Source of the DNA: Rhynchonema sp. JSB1_4
Lineage: Eukaryota > Nematoda > Chromadorea > Monhysterida > Xyalidae
NCBI GenBank assembly: GCA_030248065.1
Contig: JASAMV010005410.1
Coordinates: 5,001-69,000 of the forward strand
DNA length: 64,000 nt
Reading direction: 5' to 3'
Below the pieces are notes generated by a model that searched no databases, was not told where the DNA came from, and saw nothing but the letters and a program-made list of their open reading frames with translations. Positions 10,525-25,438 of the stretch are shown piece by piece. Each line of letters begins with the position of its first letter. Positions within the stretch are counted from its first letter, which is position 1. The position numbers and the translations under genes are program-made.

Positions 10525-13500
10525 AAACACTAAAAATGAAGCTGAAGCATATGTATATCTACCTATACTAGCGCAGCACTGTTTTCACGGACTTCCATCC
10601 ATGTCAGACTCCTTGTGGCAAGCGTAATGTATTATACCATGTGGTTCTCTCATTGAACACGAACAAAGAAAATTTTTTTCCATGCTTACGTCAATCTCAC
10701 GATCGCCAGTCACCACGTGAGGGCTGGTGACCAGCCGGAAATGCCAACTGAGTCCCTTGCGGCCGGATTTGAGATTCCAATAAATATTATAGCTCAAATA
10801 ATCTCTCACTTTGTGTATTACACACATAAATGCGTAAGCATTTTATGAAACGTTACTGAAGACGCCTGATCTTGACGGCCGCAGCGCAATCGCAGAGTGT
10901 CCGTGCCACGGTTAACCCGTCCCCACGTTGTTCTTGTTGTGCATGTTGAAGTGCAAAGGGCAAAAAAATCGGAAAAATATATCAGTTGGTCCGGTATCCA
11001 TGTGTAGTCCTGTCCGTGCAATCATAATGTTCATCATAAAAGAGTTGAATAGCGTGTATCTTACTGCATATTTGAGTGTTGTGTGTATACACACTTATTC
11101 GGGGTTGTCAGGGTCATTTTTGGTGGCCAACACGCAGCAGAAATGGACTCACGCGCACACAAACACACACGTGATTTGGTGTGAGGGAGCACGGCAAATG
11201 TCACGAAAACGTGATCGGCGATACTATGGTCTACCCACTGACACAGATTGGATGGGAACATTGTGCCTTGTATGCAGGTTCACCGCTTCTCTGCTTCAAC
11301 CAGTATTCATCTGTTGTGCAGTCAGCCACGGTGCGCCAGTGCATCGCCAGTGCGAATTCCCATTTTGGCCATTTTTCTTCATGAATAGGAACGTCATCAA
11401 AAATCGCGACACTTTTTGCGTGCCAAAACTGTCTCGGACCACGCGGGGGCAAGTGACACGTCGCACAACTGGACATTGCGCGATTTGGACTGAACAAATA
11501 TGGAATAAAGCCGCAGTACAGCACACACGACTGCCTATGATGTTGTAATAATAATCAGTGGCAGCCAAAATCCCTTTTTGGTCGGACATAATCAACATGT
11601 ACATACCTGGGTAGGTATAATGTTGCTCTTCGCAGCCGCCGCAGAGGTGCAACTGCTCAATGAAAGTGCGAGTGAGTGTGTTTGCACAGACAGACTCTGC
11701 GGTCCTGTGTCACCTATTTCATTGTTGTTATTATCAGACAATAATCACATTTGTGTATGTGCTCAGGCCTTTTGGTCTGCACAAATTATTCTCATTTCTT
11801 GGGCACAAAATGTGAAAAAACTTACTTTTTTGTTTCGTACTCTCAAGAAATCGTCTGATCGAGATCTCATATCGTCCATAAATGGTCATTGTAATGTCGC
11901 TGGACAGTCACGAGCGCTGATATATATAGTCATATTAACAAATAATCATAATATTCGCACCTCGTGTTTTTGCGCTTTCAACCAGATCAATCGTTTTTTG
12001 CTTCCCACCCGGAATTATGGTATGTTCAGCGGATCCGGGATAACTCGTCAAAAAAATATTGCTCGTTCGAGTATGCCCCTCGCGCTATTTTCGGGGCTCA
12101 CTCGTTCACTGAAATGTCACATAATTTATTTGGGCTGTTTTTAGGTCAACAAGGTACATGTATGGATGCAGATGACGCGTTTTTATATCCGCCTCATAAC
12201 CAGCCCAACGAACAAGACTTGCCTCTCATCATAATTTTCCATGCGCGCTCAAGCGATATGGCCCGCCGGACTCATATAAACTCAATTTGAATGCTCACGG
12301 TGAAATAAAATTTGTCAGTTGTTGTTATTTTAAGATTATTTTCGCATTGTCTTTTTAGTGATAACCAAATTTTTATCAGCAAATAAACATGAACAAAAGA
12401 GTTGTTCGGTCACCGCATCTGTCTACATATTTTATTCCACGTGAATTTTCATGTTTTGTTAATTTGCCACTAGTCGCTAACCGCCGTATTTGGCGATAAT
12501 AGTTCACTTCAAAGAGAACATAATTCCCCCTTGCACTACAATAGAGCAACAGTGAGAGCATTCAAATTCAATTTGTCGCTTGTTAGCGCGCCAAACGACC
12601 AAGTCATGCATATTGAAGCATCGTGTCCTTGTTGTTGTGCTGTGTAACTTTTCCATTTCCATGAATTTGAAATGACGTTGCCTGTCGTCTGTAGTCAGGC
12701 TCTAACAACAGCAACAACAATGACCAATTTCTCTGTCCTAGTCATGTGAAATTAGCGGCACAACCGAATTACACATCTATACTGCTCGTCTTTTTCTCTT
12801 TCTTTTTATTCATCGCAATTGGCCTTCAACAATATGAAAACCATGCCTAATGATCGAGTTATCCTTGGCGCCGCGAGTGTATGCATTTCGTGTACGTTGG
12901 AAATAACTCGCAGTTGCACCCAATGTCACTTTTTGTGTCTTATTTTTCCCAATTTTGAGGCTGATATAGGTCGACATGGAGCGCATCCATTACATACATA
13001 TGAACCTCGAACAAGAACAAGACGTCATTCTGAAATATAATATTTTTTGTTCTCCTTCCGCTTTCAATACGACCCGATGTGGCCAGTTCAGTTCCAGTTT
13101 GGCTAAATCGTTTAGCGACAATTAATCAACTTGTTTTAGTGCCACGCCCTGAACCGGCACCCCAGTTCATCTCAAATCAATCATTTAGACAAATCAAACG
13201 CTCTGCACGTAATATTGGCACATGTATAAAGAGGTGCCCATCCAAATAAACGGGATGGTTATGCAGTTTCCAGTATTGTTTTCTGCATCAAAAATCTGTA
13301 TCACGGATTGAAACATGAGCCATTCTCACTTATGTACCTTTTCATCATTGTATTTTAAATGATAGGAAATTTTCCCTGATTTTCGGGCGCCAATCATTGT
13401 CTATGTGTACATCGCAACACAAATTTGGGACATCGGTTGGCTCCAAAAAGGCTCGTCATGCGAATTATGGGTTTCTGCCGTGCCAGGCAGAAACATACCT

Positions 13501-14624
13501 GTGATCAATTATGATGGCATGCTTTGGTTGGACATGAATATCGACATCGGAAATGTCACGAAAAGTTTGGCACGTTTCATGTTTTTTTGTCAGCTAAAGT
13601 TACTACATATATCCCTTGACGTGGCAAAACAACATTTCGCGGCAGAGTTTTATTGTGAGTCAGCTTTGTAGCCTGTCCTGCTGCTGCATGACAATGACTT
13701 TCACGTGATTAACTATCGGCCTTAGTTGCATCGCATTTTGATGTCGAATTTTCATCAGCTAGCGCTTTGGTCCATTCTTTTATTTCGGCTGTTCAAACAA
13801 CGGATTTATTTTTCTGTGATGCCTTTATAGAGTAGTCCACCATGATGAGTAGTTTTGTCTCAATTTTAGCCGCAGAATTAACTACTGTACTCGTAAAGCC
13901 GACAGAGAGCTCTCATTTATCCACATTGTTTTTATCGAAGTCAACGAAGCGTAAATCGACAGCTGCTGTGCATTTGAGCGTGTTTGAGTCACTGCGAGCC
14001 TGGCCCTTTTGTCTAAATCCAGCCGGTTTAATGATCAATTGAACAGATTAGCGCTTAACCCTCTGAAAGCTTTCCGAGCAGCGCACTTCACGGCCATATG
14101 GTGTGTTTCATAAAAATTTTGGATTCCGCCCTCTGATGCCGAAGTTCTGCAAGGTTAAATAAAGGTTCCCTTTTATTACTGCCCCTTTCATCGCCAGCAT
14201 AAAACTTTGTTTGTCCAAGAGAGGAACCAAACGAGCGCTAATTTCATTTCGGCAAAGGTTTTATGTTTGGTGTTGTTAGCCTTTGGTTGAATAATCAAAC
14301 CACGAAGCAGCCAGATCTGCTCGGGACCAAATTATGGCCACTTTCATTATTGCTCTGGACCGCAAAGCACCAGATCAACAAGTTTTATAACCTTGACTGT
14401 TCCACTATGCTTGTATAAAGTCGTAAAAACAATTCTCCGCGAAAATGGGTTTAGTATGTTATCCCAATTGTCATGAGTTCCGATGTGGTGGATAGGGCTT
14501 CGGACTATTTTTCGTGACGTTTCATCACACACAGTCAGTGTTCGTGTCATAGGTAGTGTCCTTTTTGTTTCTGCAGCTGACGGGCACACCTGTGCACAAA
14601 TGACTTCGTAACGTGTACCTCGTA
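10525..14624. other. Gene-poor stretch, no gene recognised
   Basis: Open frames here show no recognisable domain and no consistent exon chain. No RNA gene or clear terminal repeat was seen. Confidence 0.4.
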
Positions 14625-14660
14625 CAGTCAACCCCCTCTATAGCGAACAAAGGTGTAGGG
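14625..14660 (+). mobile_element. Solo end of a pogo/Tigger-like element
   Basis: TA followed by CAGTCAACCCCCTCTATAGC resembles the end of the complete pogo-like MITE at 54053-54452. No matching second end was found downstream, so it is probably a truncated relic. Confidence 0.4.
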
Positions 14661-17600
14661 AATCCCTTCATTTGACGTCGAAATCTATTGTCCAGCCACT
14701 TTTACCCTGGTCCCCCTGATAAGTTTCTCGTCACCGGTTCCTGTAGCACAGGTCTGGCCTGTTGGGTGTGCGTTGTAAAACAGTAAGCGCTGCTGAGCTT
14801 TATCTCGAAAGGGTTGCCGTACCTGTTGGGTCACCCTGTAGGTAAGTTCGGCTGTAACGGGTGTGTGGCCGTCGGCTTTTCCTTTGCGTCTGTACAGGCC
14901 ATAATTAGAACACATCTGTTCACTCTGGCTGGTTGATTATGGTAGTTTTATTATTACTTGATTGTCGTGTGTGGCCGAAAGCTTGCCCATTTGTTTTCCT
15001 GGTGCCTCCCTTTTTCCTTTCTCTATCTACATAATTCTTTATGATTTTATGGAACATCGGTTCCAGGTTCCACCCATAGTCAGTGTTTTATAGATTCAAC
15101 TTGGTGGGCACGAAACATCAGGAGCACCCGCTTGTGCATGTTACCATGGGTGAAACATCAGGAGTAGCGTTCAGGGGAGTGCTCTTTCTTTGCGTGCACG
15201 AGCAAAAAACTATATTATAATATTGCAGCAAGCAGCTGCCGACTGACAACAAACAGACCCAAACACGATATACAGTATGGTCAACAACCCATATATCAGA
15301 CTTGCTTATAACTGGCTTGGCTTCATCACGCAGATAACCACAAGCTTCAAGATTGTACCTGCGCGTGCTGCATGCATGCAAAGACATACTGTAGGTGTGC
15401 AGTGCAGGTGCAGAGAGGGAAGAGGGTTGCCGTTTGGTGCGCTCAAGCATGAGAAAAACGGGCGGAATACGGCAGCGAGCAGTATGTAAGTATGGGGCAC
15501 ATTTTCCAACTTGGCCAATGTTCATCACGGTGGGTTGCTCGGGGTGACCATACTCTTGGACACATACGAGCGCGCATGTACATACTGTATTCTGCCCATA
15601 TGCACCTTTTGTTTTCGCGTGCTGCATAATTTTCGTGTGTCCCTGCAGACAGTGCGGCCCAAGGTGTGAGGCACACATTGGACAGGGATTCTGCGCAAAT
15701 TTGTGCTCTTGTTGTCTCTGCTTGAAGTTAGTGTTCTGTCGATTGATTCTGGGTACATGCCTTCCCACGTTCCGATGCAGCCACTACATATACTTGATCA
15801 AAAGTGTAATTTTAGGCATGCACAAGACCAGGTTTAAAGCCAAGGACCAGATCAAGTCCTGAAAGTCAGTGGCAGGTGCGATTAGTTTACCAAGCGACCC
15901 TCCAAGTTGGCTATGGTACCTGTCCGTCATTAAGCGAGCAACAGCTGCTCCAATAACTGAACGCTCACATCACGTGTAGCTGCACACATTTCATGATAAT
16001 CAAAACCATGCCATGTTTATTGTCGTTGTCATTTAAGCAAATTTACCCAGTGCTCCAGTGAGCAATGTGTAATACTGCACAGCTTGCGCGTGTATTTGGC
16101 TGGAGTGGCTGGCCAACATACCTGCTCATGTACTGTTGTTTTATTATTCTAGCATTCCACCATTTATGTATTAGTGCGCCTAACCCACCTAAAAATAAAA
16201 ACCCCTTGTGTAAACTGCTGAACAGCATACAGAATACAATGCTCAATACTGGCGGGTTAACAAGCATCACGCACTCAGCGAGCGTCAAACAGGTCCCGCG
16301 CGCGCAAGCTGCACTTTCGTTTTTCCCACGCGCGTGCACTGCAAAACCAGTAGCAGAGCCACCAAACACAGCCACTTCAGGTACATAACCGTATGTGCAT
16401 CATGTACACCTTTGCTCATGTACGTTTTGTGTGATAATACATCGTGTACATGTACACGCCATGCTGCGAGACCGCCCACTCTATAATGCGCCCGGACAAT
16501 GGATAATCGCATGCTATACTAGTGTACCATATACCATCATGGACAACCCTATTTACGTATACACGTTCAATCACAGGATGTAGGAGTATTAACGCGAAAA
16601 AATATTATTTCACATTATTATCGCCGTGGTTGTACGGCAGCATGAGCTCGCTACTCGCTCGCATGTGCGTTAAGCCTTGAATGAATATCGGTCGTTTTTG
16701 TCCTGTTTTGATATCCTCGTGGGCAGTATTACCTCACGCACTGTACTGTATGTGGATAGCGTGTTGTTTTTGTGTCTAGCCATGGCCACTTTTTGTCACC
16801 GACCAGACGCGGGCATGCGCGGCGCACTTTGAAGCTCATTTGAAGAATTTGACATGCACCAGACATGCAAACTATCGGCATGGGTGTTGATCCTAAAAAA
16901 GTGCCCCTGATTAATTGGATCATGCAACGCTCGTATAGCATGCGTGCAATCGTTTTCATTAAATGTTAAGTTCCAATCAGTTTTTCGGCCCGGTGCGAGC
17001 GTCAATAAAACGGGGAAGATCGATTCCCTTTGCGAGATCGACCTTTTCGACGTGGCAGACGGCTAATCTGATTATGTCTGTATGTTACCTTACGTCCGAC
17101 CCATAACCTTGACGCTTTTGGTTGTATCCACGCGCCACTTGCGCTGTATGCTTTTAGAGCACCATTGTTGTTGTTGGCCAGGCGCGGCACTTGACTTTAT
17201 CTAATCACTGCGCTCACCTAAACGATATACACGCTCCATTTGCCCTGACTTTACACCAGTCAGGGCTGAGAACCGAAACTGATCCTGACGGTTTCGGACT
17301 TAGACCTGGAGCGGAGACCATGGCCAATCTGGTGCCTTTTTGGCGGGTGCTGTGCGCGACAATTGAATTGCGTCTCCAAAGTCACAGAGAGCGCCCAGCG
17401 CTATATGCAAATGTGTCGCCCCATTTAAGCGCACGCACACGCACGCACACCGAATGCAAAAGTGATGGTGGTATCAGGGCTAAGTCAGATAAAGTGCCTC
17501 TGTGCTCCCCCCGAAAGCGGAAGTCTTGTGCGCGCGCGCGAGCACAAATAAGCATTTATGCCGACGCTTTGGGTCATGCTACACTTTCATGTGTGTGCGA

Positions 17601-20600
17601 TCCCAGCAATCGGCTTGCTGGTTACTGTTCGTAATTCACATGGTTAAAAAATACGAAACATGTTCTCTGATTTTTTATATAGTCCTCTTCTTGCGCTGGG
17701 CATGATAACGTTTTCTTCTTTATTGTCACCTAAGAACGGAACGCCGCAACTTTTGCCGTATAGTTTTGTCTTCGATCAAACTGCGTTCCATCACCCCCAT
17801 GCTATCGAAACAGCAACGATTCCCCAGCCGATCACTCCCCATGGGCAAACGGCGGCCAATTTCGCACCGCGTATCAAAGTTTGACAGGCGAATTTATATC
17901 AAAACGCGAATCTAAGCCTCCCATTGGATGTATACGCAGTGTGTTGGGATTTGGGATGATCTTATAGATGAGCCGAGTTATACGTAGATTCGCCAAGTTG
18001 TCCCGCGGGATCGACCTTTCGTGGAGCCGGCGCGTGACATTTTCGAATTTCGCCTCAATAAATGACCCCAATAAAACCCAGGACTGAGCAAAGTGCATAT
18101 CGGAACGGTGCGGCCAAAGGTGGACCACATGTTCGAAACAGATGGGCGCAATTCAAAAGAACAAAACACAAGCGCGGTTCAAATTCTGAAAGTTTTTTTA
18201 TTTGTCAATGCCAATTTTTCACCTGCTCTGGTGTGCTGGATTACGGTACTTTCCATAACTGACATTTGGTGTGACGCTTCTGGGCCCGAGAAGACACCAC
18301 ACGGTGAAGAAGAGGCAGCGACACCAAAATGCCTCGATGTGTGTGCTCTGTCTGATACACCAGACCAACAGAACTTGGATTACACCAAAGAATGCGTCCA
18401 CACATGTAGCAGTGGCTCATCTTTGCGTTCGTTCTTTTCTGCCACGAGTGAAAACAACGAAAATATATGGCCACTCGACACCAAACGCATACGCACGAAA
18501 ATGTGTGTATCGCAGTTTGGGCTCGTGCTAGTGTGGTCAACGAGACTGTCCGGTGTTTCGTGCGGCATGGTAACCGGCGCTCACTATCCAAATGTCTTAT
18601 AGAGAGCAACCCTGTTGGCATATACCTATTTTTTTGTCGAATTCATTTCCTACCCTCCTATTTCGATACCAATTTCATCGCACAATGCAGTTTGCACGCA
18701 TCCCACGTGTGCTGCACATGGCAGACACCCGGGCAGCCAGCTGCGTGTTTGCGAGCAGTTACGTCGACAACAACAGCATTGGTCGGCGTTTTCAACGCGT
18801 GTCTCCCGGCTCACAGAGCGTTTTGTGCCGGCTGCGTGCTCTCTGGCATTTGGTTGCTGGTGCGCTGGTATACCATCCTATACGGTTGGGATGTTTTGGC
18901 GCGGCGGTTGCTTGTTTGTTCCTTCGCCGCTTGCTGGCTGAAGCACTTGATTTGTGGCCGTTTGTTTGCGTTAGAGTATATTGTGTGCCACCAAGCCAAA
19001 ATGGCTCCCTTTCTCCCCCTTTCTCTCTTGCTGTGTCTTTTTCTTTCCACACACACACACACACACTCTTGCCCCATGCCTTTTTTGGGCCCACGCACGC
19101 GATGCGCGCGTCGACGGCTTAGTTTATTGATAGCAGCGTTTGAGCGCGTGTTTGTATTTTATATAATGTCGCGGCTGAGCCAAACCATCAATTTTATGTC
19201 ATGTGCTGCGGCGGCTCTCAACTTTTCGATTGACGCTCCGCCTCCTTCAACCTAAACGCCAAAAGCACCGCGATCTGTTCTGTGGTTCAGGTGCCCTTTA
19301 TGATGCGACCAAGGGACTTTTTTAACTGGGGATACTCTCAATTCCGTCACCGTACAAACATGTGTCCTTTTATTATTACTTCCAGTCCCTGTTTCAAAAT
19401 GTGAAGCCATAGGCTTTACGAATACGTACACCTAGAACAACACAGCTGCTGACGGACTTTATTCCATCCAATAGCAGTCAAACAAGCCAGCCAGGCTCAG
19501 ACAGGCGTTTCAATCTGTCTCATCCCACCATAAAACAGTCGCACAAGTGCACCAACTCTCGGCATCGGTCCATATCTGTCCGTCTTTAATCATCTAACCA
19601 AATGCCATCGTGGTCACAAACTGACGCGAGCAGTGTCTGCACCTGTTTTTCTGCACACAATTCTTGGTGAGATGGTTCATCATCGAAATATATAAATGCA
19701 TCCCTGGCATTGTGTATGGCTCGTCAGATGTCATGGCATTTGTGCCCTCGCACAGAATAATCTAGTTTGTTACTTCTTTACATTGAAATGGAATTGGCTT
19801 CGGTGCCCGGTTCACGTGACACGAGTGTATACCCCGCTTCCCAAAACCATCTCAGCAGTGAATTCAAGCTGTTACTCATTTGAGTCAGTGACATTAGCAC
19901 AACATGTGTTCCAGCAGCAGTGTGCAATGTGGTTCGAAGGGGCGGACGGTGCACCGGCTGCGCCCGCTCTTCAATCAAAGAAAAACACACGAAAAACAGC
20001 CCAGCACAGGTCCCCCGGCATATCAACTGCAACAGCTCGCTTTACGCCACGAACGAAAAACGTGCGCCCCCTGCATTTTCCAGCGATTAGTTGAATACCT
20101 ACATCCTAAAAATTATGTTCATTGGGTTCGGAAAACACAAGTGCTAATACACATTTTCGAGTAAGACACACACAGGCGCGGGCTTTGTGCTGTTTTGGTG
20201 CAATAAAAACATTGATCCTGCAATGCACACATGTGCAACAAGACAGCACGACATTTGTTATGTGTTGTTTCACATTATCTAGCATTTAGTAGTCGATGTT
20301 GTTTTTATGTGTTCGTTTTGCTCCGTTGGGCACATTTTACTGTCATTGTATGTTGTTGGTTCATCTGCTGCCTACACTGGTGCCGGTGGTGGTCTCTAAG
20401 CCCATTTTATTCCACCACCATTATAAGTGCACACAAATGCCACATCTACCGGGCTTATCTGAACTGCTGGGCCTGAAGCACAAAATGCAGAGATTTGTGA
20501 ATTGTAACCGTGCGTGGCTTGTCGGTACCAGTTTGATGAAAGTGTGATTCCGGTTCCATCTCGACGTGGAACCTAAACCATGTCGCACCGAACGGTCCAC

Positions 20601-23600
20601 CTACCACAGCAATTTCCAAATTTGACAATAGCAGCAATGCGATGCACTGTGTGTTCCTATAATTTGAGTCTCTCCATTGGTAATGTGTTCTCTTCCAAAC
20701 GCTTCATTTCCAATTTTTACGAGAAGTGATTCCGTGTGAGACCACCATCCACTGAGCAAAGCGTGTTGGAACCCGCAATCAAAGCGCACACGCCACTTGA
20801 AGGGTGCTATGCTGTTTATGTTCCTGCGTCAATTTGGATGCCGAAAAACAAAATAGGCAGGCACCCGTGTTAAATTGCAACCCATTTCACTCCACTAACT
20901 TTCATACTTCAATTTCAGAGTCCAGTGTTGTTCACTGACCTGACCATTCCGTGGTGGTTCGTGCTTTTGCTCTCCGTGGAATTTTTAGCGAAGTTTTTAG
21001 TTTTTTTGCTCTGTTGGAATAGTTATTTCTCGTCTTTGTTCTTCTTTCTGCATCAGCAACACAATGGGAACAAAGGTTGAGTTGCATTCTGTATATACTT
21101 CAAATATTTTCAAAAGATTAATCCATTAAGATCATGATGTCGCTCTGATAACGCCACCGATTAGTCACACACTGCGCTGAGGTTTTTCTCTCTTTCAAAA
21201 TTCGGACTACTCTTTTGAATTAGAACAAAAGACGATAAATGGATGAAACTTTCGAAATTGAGCTGTGATATGGGCGTCTGTTCTTATTTCTGATATACAT
21301 TACGTCGAATTAATGCGGACGCATTACAATGCGTAACAGTATGAAAAAGCGAAACCGTAAAAACACGAGCATGAAAAACCTCTTTCATGTGCGCTGACAT
21401 TACTGTATGTACACTTGACCGAGTCAATGTATACCTATGTACTACTAAGGGTTTTATGGGTTTCATCATTTTTTCATTAAAGTTTCTTTGTTCTTGTTTT
21501 GCGCAAAAAGCGAGTTTATGAGGCAGAACCTGCAGTGGGCTAACATTTGCCCATTTTATTTATACTACCTTTGTAGTTCATGGGAGTTTGTCATTGGCGG
21601 CAAAAAAGTTTTTGGCTTTGAAAATAATGCTGGCTACTTCTCAGTTGAGACTCAGGAGTGACGTATTACCCATACCACAACAACAACAAAGTATCGTGTT
21701 TATTACGAAGGTGATTGAGTACGTTTTTGATTGATTTTTCAAAATTGCCTTGCTGCAAGGTGCGCTTGGCTGACGTTGTTATTACGGCATTTTTGCATCT
21801 CTGTGTGCTCAGTCAAAACTTGTAATGGAAGAGTGACTTTCGAAATCGCTATATTTGTTAGTTTTGGATTTCCTCCCCTCACACCGAAAGAAAAGTGCGC
21901 TTTTTCTCCCGGCTGAGAGCAAAACAATAGCGTTCATTTATCACAATACAATAGAACTAAGGAGAGAGAGAGACAGAGACAGACAATGCCGCCTGTCTTG
22001 TCGTGATGCTTGTCTTTTGGCCCTGTCACGTCACTCAATCAGCGCTCTTTTCACCCTCGAGTTTGACTTGCGGCCCGTTTTCCGTGCCTTGTCCGGTCCT
22101 GATTTTTGCGTGTCTTGGTGACGAGGATAAACGCACTTTTAAACTGGTGTCGTCGGGCGAGCAAAATGGCAAATTTAATCGAACGCACGCACGTTTCAAG
22201 GTCTGATTTTTTTTGTTTCATACGCATGCATTTTGATTCGATGACCGAGATCCGCAGCAGTCTGTGTGTTTTTTTAGCAGATGATTGGTGGGGCACTTGT
22301 TTTGGTGTTCGTATTATTACGTAACACGCGTTCCGATTCTGGTGTCACATCACGTCCCGTTTGCATTGATTTCTCTGTGCAAGACTGGCAGAGGGGTGTT
22401 TATTGCAAATTGAAAAGTTTTATGATGTATGTATACACCCGCTCGCCAGCCTTGTTAAAGGTTTTATGACCGTTGTTGCTTCACTTGGCAGCAATTGGGC
22501 CGGTAGTCCATCGCAGCTGCAAGTGCAAACTGAATCAAATCAGAAACAGATTGAAAATAGAATTGAGTAACGGGACAGTCATAAAAATGCGCCCATTGCC
22601 AAAATCCGAAATTGATGCCTTAGTCACCACAATGCATAGGAGAGATAAATTTTCACCGGACGAGCGCGATCGAAATCGTAACGTTCCAGTTTTACAAGTT
22701 CCATTACCCTTTTTCACTTCGTGATGGAGCGGGCGCGATCCCATAAATGAACCACCCACCAACCTACGTAATACTTTCAACTATCTCAGTGTCCGCATGA
22801 TAAGAATCCCAAATAAGGTGCGCACCCTACACCCCGAGTTTGCCTCGTGTCATTTGATCTGCATGTAATAAACGCAAGTGGAGGTCTGTTTGTCTCCGTG
22901 TCCAGGCTTGTCATCGCAGCACTCAGTTTATATTACATTCGCTCCCTTTTCCTGTCCATTTCGGCGCGGTTTTCTTTCTTGTCAGCAACAAACGCATGTT
23001 TTCGGTTATGGGTGCGCATTTACATCAGTATTCCGATGCATTACATGCTGTTTGGTTGTTAGGTATGCCGGACACCGCGGCATGCATATCAAGTTACTCA
23101 ACCAGTCACTCTAAAATGTCACTGTCACTGACTGACTTTGAAGCTTTTGGATGTCGCCGATTTTTTTCTGGTTTCTGTATGTATACTTGCTGCTGTTGCT
23201 TGTTTCGTTCACTGCGATGAAACTATATGACCCTCACACGCACCACGTGTGCTGAAAACTTTCGGATTTATTGACCCTTTCTAACTATTCTCCATTCATT
23301 CCACCCCACACTTTTGTGTTATCGCTATCCGTGGACGATATGTCTTTTTGCTTGGAACGCGAAGCCTGGGTATGTGCTCGTTTTCGGGTTGCGATGTTTT
23401 ACAGTGCGCACTTCTGTGATAAGGGTGGGGTAGTATTTGTGTTGAAGCCAGTTGCAGCTCATGTGGCACTGCGCACAAGTCAGCAGTTACATTCACTTTA
23501 TCAGTCACTGACTTTATTGATGTATCATACTGATGTAGTGAACATTTTGTCAGCTGTTTTATGTAGCGTAGCTCATTCAATCACTTTCGGCTTACGAAAA

Positions 23601-23867
23601 CGGTTTGGAATTAGCATGTCACTCGATTGATGTGCTTGGTCTAGGTGACCTGCTAGTTTTTCTTTGTTCTATCATCTTCTACTGACGTTGTAACTGATGT
23701 GATGACGATTTGCTTGCTCTGTTTTATGAAGGCCTCTTTCTGGGTCTGAGTCAGGTTTGTACACAAAGTGCAAATGATGGATGGAAATGCAGGTTATACA
23801 TGCTGCTCCTCCACCGGTTTCATTTTCGCGCGCCAAAAGAATAAAAGAGAATGGGTGGGAACTATGA
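14661..23867. other. Long gene-poor stretch, no gene recognised
   Basis: Long open frames on both strands between about 18.4 and 19.3 kb overlap one another and lack any domain pattern. Simple repeats occur: CA runs at about 19050, CACG repeats at about 17420 and GA repeats at about 21960. An open stretch at 22500-22720 (+) has coding-like composition (KIELSNGTVIKMRPLPKSEI) but no identity or clear splice signals. Two copies of GAAACATCAGGAG lie at 15112 and 15152. Confidence 0.35.
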
Positions 23868-25438
23868 GAGACCCGGCCCGAGCCCCCAAATCTCCGGCCC
23901 GGCCCGAATTTTTGGCTCAGATTTTAACCAGAGGTCGCAATCGAGCCGGGTTTGGCCGGCCCGGCTCGAGCCCCCAACTCTCCGGCCCGGCCCGACCTCT
24001 CGCACGGATTTTATAACCCAATTTTTGTCATAATTTTCGCGATTTTTTTAACCTATTTTTTTGGTTGAAAATGAAAATTCATCGTTTTCCATGAAAAAGT
24101 CGTCAGGGTCAGATAGACAATACTGATCACTTACTTGCCGAATCCGTCAGAAATTTTAGTATTTTTTGGCAAAAAAATCCCTACCGTATTGTCGGAAATA
24201 GAACCCCCCATTAATTGAACCCCCCTAAATGGCTCGAAATCAAAAATAGAACCGCAACCGCCCATTAATTACCGTAAAAACCTAAATACAGCCCCCCCGG
24301 AATAGAGCCCCCGTAATACAGCCCCTAAAAATGAGGTCAGTGACTTTATAGAGCCCCCCCCCCCCCCTGAATAGAGCCCCCCCTAAGTAACATCCCCTAT
24401 ACTGTAGTGTATTAAGGCTTGATAGTGGTGTACAGGTACATTTATGCACGTTTGTTGTTTGTTCAGAGCACATAATACGCCTCCTATTGACGAATAGACC
24501 AGAGGTCGCAATCGGGCCGGCCCGCGATTTTGGGCTTTTGGCTCGGGCCGGGCCGGGCCGGAGATTTGGAGGGTCGGGTCGGGCCGGGCCGGGCCGGGCA
24601 CCCCGGCCCGAAGCTTCTGAAGTGACTTATTTTACTGAAAAAGTAGGGATTTTTTTGTCAAAAATGCTAAAATTTCTGACGGATTCGGCAAGTAAGTGAT
24701 CAGTATTGTCCAGTGGTGTAGCTACCCAGGCGGGGCGGCAACCTACTGTACCACCAAAAATGTGGGGTGGCAAAGGCATCTCGCCGGTATGTTTTCTTTG
24801 TCGTTTGTTCGTTCTTGTTCACATTTTTGTTTATTGATACTCATGTTCATTTTTTTAGGGTTTCTCCGGATCTTGTGTAAAGGTCTTTGCGAAAGCGTGC
24901 AGATAACATTTGAATTTGAATTTGAACCTACCGTAAAAACCTAAATAGAAGGGGGGGGGGGCTCTATTAACTCCCTGACCCCATGTTGGGGGGGCTCTAT
25001 TACGGGGGGGCTCTATTCCGGGGGGGCCTCTATTAATTCACTGACCCGAACCTGAAAAAATTGTTCCCAAAAATACCCCCAAAAACCCCTAAAAACGGGT
25101 TTGAAAGGGTGTTTTTTCGCTTGTAATCGCATTTATTCGTGTCTATTGGTCAATAAGAGGCGTATTATATGTTCTGAATGAACAACGAACGTGCATAAAT
25201 GTACCTGTGCACCACTATCAAGCCTTAATACACTACTGTATAGGGGATGTTACTTAGGGGGGGCTCGATTCCGGGGGGGGGGCTCTATTAATTCACTGAC
25301 CCCTTTTTGGGGGGGCTGTATTACGGGGGGGGGCTCTATTCCGGGGGGGCTGTATTTAGGTTTTTACGGTACCTCCTAGCTCCTACTGTACCGGCCGAGC
25401 TAGGGGGTGGGGGCAGAAGGGCGGATAAAAATTTTTAG

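Noticed and set aside
18467..19255. 262-codon open frame (+), the longest in the 10-23 kb region
   Set aside because: Several frames on both strands are open together over GC-rich low-complexity DNA (CA repeats). The translation is Cys/Leu/Arg-rich with no domain.
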